A DNA stretch of 42,605 nucleotides from Clostridia bacterium (GTDB taxonomy: Bacteria > Bacillota > Clostridia > Christensenellales > Aristaeellaceae). Made by a program: the position numbers and the translations under genes. Below the pieces are notes generated by a model, which saw only the letters and a list, made by a program, of their open reading frames with translations, ran no database searches and had not been told where the DNA came from. Shown here one piece after another: positions 33,790 to 41,109 of this stretch (position 1 is its first letter; each line of letters opens with the position of its first letter). The stretch is taken from positions 1-42,605 of the forward strand of contig JAFTPN010000030.1 of assembly GCA_017463245.1 (NCBI GenBank), in the 5' to 3' direction.

Positions 33790-34422
33790 TTATAGGATGG
33801 ACATCACAGACTGGCGGAGCCAATCGATCAGCTCCTGCCAGTCTTTTTGCATGGTTTGAGCCATTTCTTCGGGCGTTGCTTCTGCTTTGTATTTGCCCAG
33901 ATCAGGGAGGTACGTCAGGCTGTCCAACGGCCAGCCTGGCAGCCGCTTTTCGCAGGGCTTGTCGATCATCAGCCGGGCGTGACGGGCCAGTGCTTCCGGC
34001 GTATCCACATGGGTGTGGTATTGCGTTTCGCTTTGCAGCACACACCAGGCATCCTCCCAGGCAGCGCGCAATTGGCCGCCATGCCGGTGAATGATAGCCT
34101 GGTACCACGCAAGCATCTCTTCATCATCCATGGTATGGCCGGAGGCGCGGCGCACCATCACGCCCGGCTGGTCGGGATGATCCTTGGGCAAGTCGAGAAA
34201 CACAAGCCCGGAATCCTCGGTGATCACAGGCAAGCCAGAGGCCTTGTGCCACGCCCTGGCCTTTTCGATGGCATTGCCCAGGGCGCTGCGTTCATTCTCG
34301 GCGGGAATGGATTGCAGGCCAAGGGATGCAGGTGTGACACAGCGAACCTCCAGCCCGGAAAGATACTCCTCAAACACTCGCAGCTTGCTGGGGTTGTTGG
34401 TGCCGATCAGCAATGTTTTCAT
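33790..34422 (-). CDS. HAM1/RdgB-like nucleoside triphosphate pyrophosphatase (divergent)
   Basis: 210 residues from the ATG at 34422. N-terminal LIGTNNPSKLRVFEEYL matches the ITPase/HAM1 start; then ALGNAIEKARAWHKASGLPVITEDSGLVFLDL and PGVMVRRASG follow the family path. The usual C-terminal GFGYDP-type block and the following K/E are replaced by PGWPLDSLTYLPDLGKYKAEATPEE, so substrate use may differ. The family removes non-canonical purine nucleotides (XTP/dITP) before they enter DNA. It overlaps the GNAT gene by 4 bases and is last in the lexA-led operon, where a house-cleaning enzyme fits well. Confidence 0.8.
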   Translation of the reverse strand: MKTLLIGTNNPSKLRVFEEYLSGLEVRCVTPASLGLQSIPAENERSALGNAIEKARAWHKASGLPVITEDSGLVFLDLPKDHPDQPGVMVRRASGHTMDDEEMLAWYQAIIHRHGGQLRAAWEDAWCVLQSETQYHTHVDTPEALARHARLMIDKPCEKRLPGWPLDSLTYLPDLGKYKAEATPEEMAQTMQKDWQELIDWLRQSVMSIL

Positions 34423-34916
34423 TCCACAGCCTCCCAGCAATACACCAAACGATCTTCCTTGCCGCGGGGCATATCATAAACCTTCTCAATGCGTTCCGTC
34501 AGCCGGAAGCCCAGCTTGGTCAACACATGCTGCATCCGCGTGTTGCTGCCCATGGTGTCCGCCCAGATGAACTTCACGCCATACTCGGTCTGCGCCATTT
34601 CCATGGCAAGGCGCAGCGCCGCCGTGCCGTAGCCATGGTTCTTACAGGCATCGTTCATCATCATCAGACCAACCTCGCACTTGCGGGCAGCACGGTCAAT
34701 GCGTTTGAGCGAAAGCGTGCCAACGATGGCATCATCTGCAAAAATGCCGAAGGTCGGATACCGGTCGCGCCGGGATTCATCGTAGTCGAAATTGCGATCC
34801 ACGTGGGTCTGCTGGTAACGATAGGGGTGGGGATCCATCATGGGATCCGGCTCATAGCCGCGAAAAAACTCGTGATATTCCTCACGAGTAAAAGGGCGAA
34901 GCGTGACCTGTGTCAT
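34419..34916 (-). CDS. GNAT family N-acetyltransferase
   Basis: 165 residues, RimJ/RimL-like GNAT layout: TLRPFTREEYHEFFRGYEPDPMMDPHPYRYQ at the N-terminus, FGIFADDAIVGTLSLKRID, VGLMMMNDACKNHGYGTAALRLAMEMA (CoA-binding loop, here KNHGYG), and WADTMGSNTRMQHVLTKLGFRLTERI. Target unknown. It overlaps the reductase gene upstream by 4 bases and the HAM1-like gene downstream by 4 bases. Confidence 0.9.
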   Translation of the reverse strand: MTQVTLRPFTREEYHEFFRGYEPDPMMDPHPYRYQQTHVDRNFDYDESRRDRYPTFGIFADDAIVGTLSLKRIDRAARKCEVGLMMMNDACKNHGYGTAALRLAMEMAQTEYGVKFIWADTMGSNTRMQHVLTKLGFRLTERIEKVYDMPRGKEDRLVYCWEAVE

Positions 34917-35374
34917 AGCAGCCCACCGTCCCAGTTGACATTCTCAACAAGAATACGGCAGAGCTCTGCCAGACCGTGCGCATCTGCCTCGGCAAAGCGG
35001 TTGAACTCAGGGCTGTCGATGTCCATCACGCCGATCAGGCGATCGCCGACGACCAACGGCAGCACGATCTCCGAATTAGAGGCGCTGTCGCAGGCGATGT
35101 GACCGGGGAACTGGTGGACGTCCGGCACCAGCTGAATCTCGCGGGAGGTCGCAGCGGTACCACAAACGCCCTTGCCGAAGGGAATCACCGTGCAGGCCAC
35201 CTTGCCCTGGAACGGGCCCAGATAAAGCGTTTCATCCTTGGCCAGATAGAACCCAGCCCAGTTGATCCGGTCAAGATGCTCCCAAAGCAGCGCTGCGCAG
35301 TTGGACAGGGCAGGCAAGGGGAGTGAGCAACCTTCCAGCAGGGAGAGCATCTGCTGGCACATCAGCTTGTACAT
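34913..35374 (-). CDS. msrC: Free methionine-(R)-sulfoxide reductase (GAF-type fRMsr)
   Basis: 153 residues, a single GAF domain enzyme. The three cysteines are C61, C71 and C95; their spacing (10 and 24) equals that of E. coli fRMsr (C84, C94, C118). The block GPFQGKVACTVIPFGKGVCGTAA and the conserved DVHQFPGHIACDSASNSEIVLP are clear, followed by VIGVMDIDSPEFNRF-like RLIGVMDIDSP. It repairs free Met-R-sulfoxide formed under oxidative stress. Third gene of the lexA-led operon, 12 bases after trhA. Confidence 0.93.
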   Translation of the reverse strand: MYKLMCQQMLSLLEGCSLPLPALSNCAALLWEHLDRINWAGFYLAKDETLYLGPFQGKVACTVIPFGKGVCGTAATSREIQLVPDVHQFPGHIACDSASNSEIVLPLVVGDRLIGVMDIDSPEFNRFAEADAHGLAELCRILVENVNWDGGLL

Positions 35375-35386
35375 AAATCTGCTCCT

Positions 35387-36058
35387 TTACAGAACGTAAA
35401 GATAGATGGAGAGAAAATGCAGGAACGTGCCGATCAGGCAGAAAAAGTGAAAGATGGAGTGGAAATACTTGCGTTTGGAGCCGATGCCGTACAGGATGGC
35501 GCCCACCGTGTAGGCCACTCCACCCCAGACGAGCAGCGCCATACCGCCAGCAGGGACTGCATTGACCATATACTGGTACGCAAAAATGATGATCCAGCCC
35601 ATGATGAGATACAGCGCCACGGAAAGCTTGGCAAACTTCTTCAGGCTGATGGCATTCAGCACAATGCCAAGGATCGCCGTTGCCCAAATGATGCCAAACA
35701 CCCACCAGCCGATGGTGGGGCGCAGGGAAATAAGCGTGTAGGGAGTGTAGGTTCCGGCGATCAGCAGGAAGATAGTGCAATGGTCGATCACACGGAACAC
35801 GCGCTTGGCCTTGTTGACCTTCAGCGCGTGGTAAAGGCAGGACATGAGATAGAGGATCATGACCATCACGCCGAACACGATGCTGGAAACAACACGATAC
35901 GTGTCGCCGACATGGACGCTTTTCACAATGCAAAGGATCATGGCCACCAGGCCGAGAATCACGCCAAAACCATGGGAAATGGAGTTGATAAGCTCTTCGC
36001 ATAAGGTATATTGGGGGATAATAATGCGGTGCTTGGGCTGTTCACCCTGATGAACCAT
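35387..36058 (-). CDS. trhA: Hemolysin III / TrhA-PAQR family membrane protein
   Basis: 223 residues with seven hydrophobic segments. Conserved residues: ELINSISHGFGVILGLVAMILC at the N-terminus (the SH..G pattern), YLMSCLYHALKVNKAKRVFRVIDHCTIFLLIAGTYTPYTL (with the S..YH and D-H-x-x-I pattern of the family), and a C-terminal segment ending with FHSIFHFFCLIGTFLHFLSIYLYVL, whose FHS-IFH-FF holds the terminal histidines. The family is linked to membrane energetics or lipid homeostasis and is not a proven hemolysin. The start follows the lexA stop by 24 bases. Confidence 0.93.
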   Translation of the reverse strand: MVHQGEQPKHRIIIPQYTLCEELINSISHGFGVILGLVAMILCIVKSVHVGDTYRVVSSIVFGVMVMILYLMSCLYHALKVNKAKRVFRVIDHCTIFLLIAGTYTPYTLISLRPTIGWWVFGIIWATAILGIVLNAISLKKFAKLSVALYLIMGWIIIFAYQYMVNAVPAGGMALLVWGGVAYTVGAILYGIGSKRKYFHSIFHFFCLIGTFLHFLSIYLYVL

Positions 36059-36082
36059 AAAGATTTCCTCCGAAAAATAAGT

Positions 36083-36694
36083 TTACTTGACCAGGCGATA
36101 AAGGGAAATGACCTTGCCCAGAATGGTGACCTCGTCGGCATAAATGGGTTCCATGGAGCTGTTTTCGGGCTGGAGGCGGAAATGGCCGTTCTCCTTGAAG
36201 AAACGCTTCACGGTGGCTGAATCGTCGATCATGGCCACGACGATCTCGCCATTATTGGCTTCCGCCTGGCGCTTCACAACGATGTAGTCGCCATCCAGAA
36301 TGCCGGCCTCGATCATGCTGTCGCCGCGAACAAGCAAAATAAAGTGTTCGCCATCACCCAGCATAACCTCAGGAATGACAACGTATTCCTCAAGATTCTC
36401 TTCGGCCAGAATGGGCTGACCGGCCGTGACGCGGCCAACCAGCGGCACAGCGGTGGAATTATTGCGCACAAAATTAGGGTCACCAACGATTTCCATGGCA
36501 CGGGGCTTCATGGCGTCGCGATGGAGCAAACCACGCTTTTCCAGGCGCTGCAAATGACCATGGACGGTGGAAGTGGACTTCAGGCCAACTGCGTTGGCAA
36601 TTTCCCGAACAGACGGCGGATAGCCCTTCTGCTGGATTTCGGATTTGATAAAATCGAGAATACGTTGCTGATTGTCGCCACGGGGACGCTGCAT
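36083..36694 (-). CDS. lexA: LexA repressor (SOS regulator)
   Basis: 203 residues from the ATG at 36694, with AAAGGCGGCG upstream. N-terminal winged helix (residues about 1-65: [44 protein letters not shown]). Cleavage site A91-G92 in VTAGQPI. Catalytic S126 in [10 protein letters not shown] and K163 in ATVKRF, with the same 37-residue spacing as in E. coli. Complete and typical. It heads an operon with trhA, fRMsr, a GNAT and a HAM1-like enzyme. A LexA-type palindrome overlaps its -35, so autoregulation is expected; that operator is shared in sequence with two other promoters in this window. Confidence 0.98.
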   Translation of the reverse strand: MQRPRGDNQQRILDFIKSEIQQKGYPPSVREIANAVGLKSTSTVHGHLQRLEKRGLLHRDAMKPRAMEIVGDPNFVRNNSTAVPLVGRVTAGQPILAEENLEEYVVIPEVMLGDGEHFILLVRGDSMIEAGILDGDYIVVKRQAEANNGEIVVAMIDDSATVKRFFKENGHFRLQPENSSMEPIYADEVTILGKVISLYRLVK

Positions 36695-36725
36695 GAAATC
36701 GCCGCCTTTGCAAAGATGTTGATTC

Positions 36726-36754
36726 ATTATAGCATATGCAAACAAAAAAATCAA
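36726..36754 (-). promoter_or_regulatory. lexA promoter
   Basis: Minus strand: TTGATT (36749-36754), 17-base spacer, perfect TATAAT (36726-36731). Its -35 overlaps the LexA box at 36753-36764 by two bases. Confidence 0.88.
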
Positions 36755-36764
36755 ACATATGTTC
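36753..36764. promoter_or_regulatory. LexA (SOS) box 1, at the lexA promoter
   Basis: AAACATATGTTC on the plus strand, a near-palindrome of the GAAC-N4-GTTC type. It abuts the -35 of lexA, so binding would block polymerase. Confidence 0.85.
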
Positions 36765-36772
36765 CCAAATGA

Positions 36773-36801
36773 TTGCAAACAAAGGGAACATATGTTATAA
36801 T
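36773..36801 (+). promoter_or_regulatory. Promoter of the Cys/His-rich protein
   Basis: Plus strand: TTGCAA (36773-36778), 17-base spacer, TATAAT (36796-36801). It is divergent from lexA; LexA box 2 lies in the spacer and reaches the -10. Confidence 0.85.
36786..36797. promoter_or_regulatory. LexA (SOS) box 2, at the Cys/His-rich protein promoter
   Basis: GAACATATGTTA on the plus strand. Read on the minus strand it is TAACATATGTTC, identical to boxes 1 and 3 in 11 of 12 positions. It occupies the spacer of the plus-strand promoter, an ideal place for repression. Confidence 0.85.
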
Positions 36802-36821
36802 TCCTGCAGGAGATGATTGAA

Positions 36822-37067
36822 ATGGCTTTGAAAAAGCAATGCGTGCTTGAAGAGAAAGAGTGCATCGGCTGCGGCGAATGCGACCGCTGCGACCTGGATC
36901 CCAACAAAATTTGCGATAACTGCATGAAGTGCATCAACAGCGATGCGGAATATCGCGCCATTATGGTGGATGACTTCGAGCTGGAAGCCGAGTTTGAAGC
37001 CAAGCAGGCAGGGGAGTCACACCACCACGATTGCGGCTGCGGCTGTGACCACCACCATCACCATTGA
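36822..37067 (+). CDS. Small Cys/His-rich putative metal or Fe-S protein, divergent from lexA
   Basis: 81 residues from the ATG at 36822, 9 bases after GCAGGAG (an ATG at 36813 is too close to that site). Eleven cysteines and eight histidines. C14, C17, C20 and C23 ([10 protein letters not shown]) form a ferredoxin-like C-x2-C-x2-C-x2-C; C31, C34 and C37 (CDNCMKC) a second cluster; then a short acidic helix ([13 protein letters not shown]); then [15 protein letters not shown]. The two cysteine sets could hold one or two Fe-S clusters or zinc, while the tail resembles nickel/zinc-binding tails. No close family can be named with certainty. Its promoter carries a LexA box, so it is very probably SOS-induced. 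It ends next to the convergent recombinase. Confidence 0.85.
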   Translation: MALKKQCVLEEKECIGCGECDRCDLDPNKICDNCMKCINSDAEYRAIMVDDFELEAEFEAKQAGESHHHDCGCGCDHHHHH

Positions 37068-38207
37068 TCAGGTGACCGGCTTGTCTGGCTGATTGGCGAA
37101 GCTCATGTCAGGGGAGTCGTCAGTATCGGCTTCCGTGCCGGGCAGACGCACATATTCAGCAGCCATGCGGCGGCGGGCGTCGGTCATGTCGGCATAGTGC
37201 TTGCGGGTGGTATCCACCGAAGAATGCCCCAGCACATCCGCCACCAGATAGATATCGCCCGTAGCATTATAGAGGTTCGTGGCAAAAGTGCTGCGCAGCT
37301 TATGGGGGCTGATTTTCGGCTTCAGCGGGGCAGCCACGGCAGCATATTTCTTCACAAGGTTCTGCACCGCACGCTGGGTGATCCTGCGCTTCTGCAGGGA
37401 CAAAAACAAGGCATCCTCATGACCAGGAAGGGTGTCTATTTTTGTGCGTTCTTCAATGTATTCGCCCAAAGCGGTAGCAACTTCGGCCGGAAAATACAAA
37501 ACAACCTGATTTCCGCCCTTTCTGGTGACCAAAAAGGCGTTTTCTTCCATATTAATATCGGACAAATTGATCCCAACGCACTCAGAAACGCGAATGCCCG
37601 TTCCCAAAAACAGAGACAGCATGGCATAATCGCGCTTGGCAGTCAGTTTCTGGAAACGTTTCTGGCCATCCGTCATGCCTTCGCCGGTTTCAGCCTGATT
37701 GAGCATCTTGATCATTTCATCACGATTCAGACGAAGGATCGGTTTCTCGTGAATCTTCGGCAGCGGCACAAGCAGCGTCACATTGGACGGCACACGATGA
37801 TTCTTGAACAGAAAATCGTAAAAGGATCTGATGGAACACAGCTTGCGCTTGATGGCCAGATCGTGGTTCACCAGCGCCTTGACCGGCTGCTCGCCAGATT
37901 CGTCGTCCGACTTGAAATAGTACGTCAGGTATTCGATGTACGCCGTCAGATCGCTCTGAGACACGCGGGAGAGGTCTTCATCCGACCAAAGGGTCAAATT
38001 CTTGTCTGAAAACGCGACACGTTCCGTTTGTAGAAAATGAAAGAATGTACGCAGGTCGATGGCATAGGCCAGGCGCGTAAAGGTACCGGTGGTCACAGCG
38101 ATGCTGCGCAGAAAGTCCGAGCACGCCTGGGGCAGCTCGCGAGTGATGGAACGGATCTGCAAGATGCGCTTGGCGTCGATCTGCTCACGGTAGGCTGAAT
38201 CTGCCAT
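37068..38207 (-). CDS. Tyrosine recombinase/integrase (XerC/D-like)
   Basis: 379 residues, with a SAM-like N-terminal core-binding domain (about residues 28-135) and a complete catalytic domain. Catalytic set: R206 (GTGIRVSEC), K230 (VTRKGG), H302 and R305 (HKLRSTFAT), H328 (LGHSSVDTT), Y338 (KHYADM). A Clostridia-specific look (LPQACSDFLRSI and YAIDLRTFFHFL) and the setting beside lexA suggest a conserved chromosomal recombinase rather than a phage integrase. The last 25 residues form a polar tail absent from XerC/D. An inverted repeat lies 29-64 bases upstream (38236-38271). Its substrate site is unknown. Confidence 0.92.
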   Translation of the reverse strand: MADSAYREQIDAKRILQIRSITRELPQACSDFLRSIAVTTGTFTRLAYAIDLRTFFHFLQTERVAFSDKNLTLWSDEDLSRVSQSDLTAYIEYLTYYFKSDDESGEQPVKALVNHDLAIKRKLCSIRSFYDFLFKNHRVPSNVTLLVPLPKIHEKPILRLNRDEMIKMLNQAETGEGMTDGQKRFQKLTAKRDYAMLSLFLGTGIRVSECVGINLSDINMEENAFLVTRKGGNQVVLYFPAEVATALGEYIEERTKIDTLPGHEDALFLSLQKRRITQRAVQNLVKKYAAVAAPLKPKISPHKLRSTFATNLYNATGDIYLVADVLGHSSVDTTRKHYADMTDARRRMAAEYVRLPGTEADTDDSPDMSFANQPDKPVT

Positions 38208-38235
38208 ATTGCCCTCCTTTGCATTTTCATAGGCT

Positions 38236-38271
38236 CAACTATTCGTGAAACTGTGGTTTAGCGAATAGTTG
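38236..38271. repeat. Inverted repeat upstream of the recombinase (10-bp arms)
   Basis: CAACTATTCG (38236-38245) and CGAATAGTTG (38262-38271) are perfect inverted arms separated by 16 bases; inside lies a further AAAC/GTTT pair around TGTG. No T run follows on either strand. It lies between rnhA and the recombinase, so it could be a recombinase binding site, an operator, or an RNA hairpin. Confidence 0.6.
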
Positions 38272-38287
38272 AAGAAACATGGATAAG

Positions 38288-38312
38288 CGGGTGAGCGGCA
38301 CTCGCCCACCCG
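38288..38312 (-). terminator. Hairpin after rnhA (weak terminator)
   Basis: CGGGTGAGCG and CGCCCACCCG form 10-bp arms (one mismatch) with a 5-base loop, 10 bases past the rnhA stop. No clear T run follows on the minus strand, so termination may be partial. Confidence 0.45.
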
Positions 38313-38321
38313 GATGATGGG

Positions 38322-38804
38322 TCAATCTTCGTCTTCCTTGGGGGTGTTAATGCGGCGATATTCCTCAATGGCTCCCCTGGCCAGCTCATCACAACGATTG
38401 TTCTGCGGATGATCGGCATGGCCTTTCACCTTGATGAAACGCACATTGTGCTTCTTCGTCTGCGCCAGCAGGATGAACCACAGGTCCTGATTCTCCACCG
38501 CCGTGCCGTTGGAGGTCTTCCACCCCTTCTTCTTCCAACTGTCGATCCAATGGTCGTTGAAGGCCTGCACCATGTAGTTGGAATCGGAATACAAGTCAAC
38601 GTCGCAGGGTTCTTTCAAAGCACCCAGGGCGCTGATGGCGGCAAACAGCTCCATGCGGTTGTTGGTGGTTCCGGCCATGTAGCCGCTGAGCTCCTTGCGG
38701 TGCGGGCCAAACTCCAGAATGGCACCCCAGCCACCAGGGCCAGGATTGCCTGAGCAGGCGCCGTCGGTATAAATGTTCACCTTCTTGCGAGGTGCGGTTT
38801 GCAT
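38322..38804 (-). CDS. rnhA: Ribonuclease HI
   Basis: 160 residues. Degrades RNA in RNA/DNA hybrids. Active-site residues: D14 (NIYTDGACSGNPGPGGWGAIL), E52 (NNRMELFAAI), D74 (LYSDSNYMV), and a final Asp in CDELARGA after the GHADHPQNNRCDELA block. Complete. It starts 15 bases after the proC stop, with AAAAGGGGAG as binding site, and is probably cotranscribed with proC. Confidence 0.97.
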   Translation of the reverse strand: MQTAPRKKVNIYTDGACSGNPGPGGWGAILEFGPHRKELSGYMAGTTNNRMELFAAISALGALKEPCDVDLYSDSNYMVQAFNDHWIDSWKKKGWKTSNGTAVENQDLWFILLAQTKKHNVRFIKVKGHADHPQNNRCDELARGAIEEYRRINTPKEDED

Positions 38805-38819
38805 TTGGTTACTCCCCTT

Positions 38820-39626
38820 TTACTTGGACATTTTGCGGGATTTTTCAGCACAGGCGCCCATGGCGTCCATAATGGCAGCGCGGAAACCCTTGCGCTCCAG
38901 TTCTTCCACCGCTTCGATGGTGGTGCCGCCGGGCGAACACACGGCGTCCTTCAGGCTGGCGGGATGGGTTCCGGAGGAAAGCACCATCAGGGCGCTGCCC
39001 AGCACGGACTGGGCGGCCATCTCATAGGCACAGGCGCGCGGAATGCCTTCCTTCACGCCCGCATCGGCCATGGCTTCGATCATCATGAACACATACGCCG
39101 GGCTGGAACCGCTGATGGCAATCACGCCGTCGAACAGGCGTTCCGGCATGATCACCGTGCGGCCTACTGCATCGAAAATACCCTTGGCAAAGGCGAAATC
39201 CTCTTTGGAGAAGGTGGATTCATCGCACAGGGCTGTCATTCCCTCGCCTACCATGGCGGGCGTGTTGGGCATAACGCGCAGATAAGTGGCGGTGGTACCT
39301 TCCAGCGCCTCGGCAAGCATGGACACCGTCCATCCTGCGGCGATGCTGATGATGGCCTTGCTATCCAGGGCTTCACGCACTTCGTCGATCACGCCCTGAA
39401 TGAAGTGCGGCTTCACCGCCAGGATGATCATGTCGCTCTGCTCCACCAGGTCAATGGCGGAATCGCAGTAGGTGGCGCTGGGGATCTCGTCGGCCAGCTC
39501 CTCCATGCGACGGCGGCTGCTGTCGCACACCACCACCTGGCTGGGCTTGATGTAGTTGGCGTCCAGCATACCGCGCAGGATCGCGCTGCCCATGTTGCCC
39601 GCGCCGATCAAACCAAGCCTTCTCAT
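38820..39626 (-). CDS. proC: Pyrroline-5-carboxylate reductase
   Basis: 268 residues from the ATG at 39626, with GGAGGGA upstream. Final step of proline synthesis, reducing pyrroline-5-carboxylate with NAD(P)H. Dinucleotide-binding GAGNMGSAILRGML near residues 7-20, then KPHFIQGVIDEV, VMPNTPAMVGEGMTAL and the C-terminal helical domain with AISGSSPAYVFMMIEAMADAGVKEGIPRACAYEMAAQSVLGSALMVL and HPASLKDAVCSPGGTTIEAVEELE. The gene has its own promoter, embedded in the preceding terminator. Confidence 0.97.
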   Translation of the reverse strand: MRRLGLIGAGNMGSAILRGMLDANYIKPSQVVVCDSSRRRMEELADEIPSATYCDSAIDLVEQSDMIILAVKPHFIQGVIDEVREALDSKAIISIAAGWTVSMLAEALEGTTATYLRVMPNTPAMVGEGMTALCDESTFSKEDFAFAKGIFDAVGRTVIMPERLFDGVIAISGSSPAYVFMMIEAMADAGVKEGIPRACAYEMAAQSVLGSALMVLSSGTHPASLKDAVCSPGGTTIEAVEELERKGFRAAIMDAMGACAEKSRKMSK

Positions 39627-39657
39627 TGAACATCCCTCCGGCGAATAGATTATCCAC

Positions 39658-39686
39658 ATTATAGCATGAAAACAGCCGCCTGCAAA
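39658..39686 (-). promoter_or_regulatory. proC-rnhA promoter
   Basis: Minus strand: TTTGCA (39681-39686), 17-base spacer, perfect TATAAT (39658-39663). The -35 and most of the spacer lie inside the terminator of the upstream GNAT gene. Confidence 0.72.
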
Positions 39687-39714
39687 GGGTTTTCGCGCTG
39701 CAAGACGGCTGTTT
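39670..39714 (-). terminator. Terminator of the peptidase E-GNAT unit
   Basis: Minus strand: AAACAGCCG pairs with CGGCTGTTT, plus an inner TGCA/TGCA pair, with a 13-base loop, then TTTTCATG. Confidence 0.75.
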
Positions 39715-39727
39715 CGGCAAAAAACAT

Positions 39728-40489
39728 TTAAAGTGCATGGTTATAGACCTGGAACCCCAAAGAGCGGTAAACGCTGGCGGAGGCAGCCGAATTGGCTCGC
39801 ACAGTCAGCAGCTTGCAATGGGTATCAACAGCATCCTGAATAGCCTTGGCGCAGACTTCCCTGGCGTAGCCATTTCTACGGAATTCCGGCAGCGTTGCGA
39901 CCAATTCAAGGGACACGATTCCCTCCTGATCCATGGTCGCTGCAATGGAAACAGGCTGTCCGTCAGCGTAGAGCATGTAACAGCGCATCAGCCCGCGCTC
40001 TACCAGGTTGAAATGATGCACCGGATGGATGTCCGTGTGCCCACCTGCAAGCAAATCGTTGGCAAGCCTTGCCCACAAGGCAAATTCATCGGGTGTGCGC
40101 ACCTCGATGATGCGCTGCGACGCAGGTTGGTTGATGAAATGATTCGGAATCATGGCCAGATACTGTTCATTGTCAAAGGCGAACTCCGTTTGTCCATGGG
40201 GCTTTTCCTTACCGAAGAAAAGCGCAAACACTTCATCCGAAGCCATCAGGTCGAGCCAGAACGGCATACCCGCTGCACGAATCTCCTGGGCAACGGCATG
40301 CTGCTCGACCGGTTCGAGTGCATCCACACGGATGTTGTAGATGAAGCTGATCCCCTCTTCGCCCGGCTTTGGCCGAACGATGGAGTAATTGCCTGCATCA
40401 TACCGTTCCATATGTTCTGCTTCGCCAAACAAAGCAATATAATGGTTGGCACCTGCGTTGATGTGGCGGATGATTTCAGCATCGTTCAT
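39728..40489 (-). CDS. GNAT-domain acetyltransferase
   Basis: 253 residues. The C-terminal 110 or so residues carry the GNAT fold: VERGLMRCYMLYADGQPVSIAATMDQEGIVSLELVATLPEFRRNGYAREVCAKAIQDA (CoA loop RRNGYA) and VRANSAASASVYRSLGFQVYNHAL. The N-terminal 120 residues are a separate part seen in two-part GNATs, with EQYLAMIPNHFINQPA. The acceptor is unknown. It starts 23 bases after the peptidase E gene and ends at a terminator, so both are probably one SOS-controlled unit (inference from box 3). Confidence 0.85.
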   Translation of the reverse strand: MNDAEIIRHINAGANHYIALFGEAEHMERYDAGNYSIVRPKPGEEGISFIYNIRVDALEPVEQHAVAQEIRAAGMPFWLDLMASDEVFALFFGKEKPHGQTEFAFDNEQYLAMIPNHFINQPASQRIIEVRTPDEFALWARLANDLLAGGHTDIHPVHHFNLVERGLMRCYMLYADGQPVSIAATMDQEGIVSLELVATLPEFRRNGYAREVCAKAIQDAVDTHCKLLTVRANSAASASVYRSLGFQVYNHAL

Positions 40490-40512
40490 GCGGATGGCAT
40501 CAACCTTTCTGC

Positions 40513-41070
40513 TTATTCAAACACAATCATATCATTTCCATCAAATACGATCCCCTGCCGATTCCCAAGCATAATGTCTTCCGTCCTGCTCAATGGATAG
40601 CGCCCAGGCGCTATACGCTTTTCATCGGGGCAATGGACATGCAGCGGGCAATGAAGCAAGCCAAGGTTATTCTCCATCTGGCTTGCAAACACCATACTTC
40701 CGGCGCTTACGCCCAACACAACACCATTTTTGCCGATGTATCGCAGCAGCGTGGCGCGGAATCCTCCCTCATTGATGCGGCGAAGTAAATAAGACGGACT
40801 TCCGCCACACAGATAAACCGCGTCCAGCTCCTGCATCTGTTCATCTGAAATCCGGTCATAGAGATCGTACACAAGTATGTTTTCCCGCGGGATTCCACAT
40901 CGAAGCAGATCTTCCAGGCACTTGGGCAGCACGTCGATGGCATCCGGCGAATTAGCCGCAGTTGGGATAAACAGCGCATGAACCTGATCCATTGGTTTAT
41001 TCAGCATATTCACAAAGATTTGCTGAATGGTATCAGTTTCGAGGCCGCAGGATGTAAGCAGAAGATTCAT
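40513..41070 (-). CDS. Peptidase E-like (family S51) serine peptidase
   Basis: 185 residues, typical for the PepE/S51 fold. The nucleophile is S122 in LGVSAGSMVF (GxSAGS). The N-terminal GLETDTIQQIFVNML, FIPTAANS and VYLCGGSPSYLL match the glutamine-amidotransferase-like fold. Peptidase E cleaves Asp-X dipeptides; cyanophycinase-like members exist in the same superfamily, so the substrate is uncertain. A strong promoter with LexA box 3 stands upstream. Confidence 0.88.
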   Translation of the reverse strand: MNLLLTSCGLETDTIQQIFVNMLNKPMDQVHALFIPTAANSPDAIDVLPKCLEDLLRCGIPRENILVYDLYDRISDEQMQELDAVYLCGGSPSYLLRRINEGGFRATLLRYIGKNGVVLGVSAGSMVFASQMENNLGLLHCPLHVHCPDEKRIAPGRYPLSRTEDIMLGNRQGIVFDGNDMIVFE

Positions 41071-41091
41071 AGATCACTTTCTCCTTATACA

Positions 41092-41103
41092 GAACATATG
41101 TTT
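41092..41103. promoter_or_regulatory. LexA (SOS) box 3, at the peptidase E promoter
   Basis: GAACATATGTTT on the plus strand, AAACATATGTTC on the minus strand: identical to box 1. It lies 7-18 bases downstream of the -10 box, covering the transcription start, a repressing position. Confidence 0.85.
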
Positions 41104-41109
41104 GCCTAT

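Noticed and set aside
37068-38207. Recombinase as a sign of a prophage or integrative element
   Set aside because: No other phage, conjugation or transposase genes, no tRNA target, and no direct-repeat attachment sites flank it; the neighbours are housekeeping genes.
40406-40417. LexA-like word TTCCATATGTTC
   Set aside because: Two mismatches to the shared core, and it lies inside the coding region of the GNAT gene, not at a promoter.
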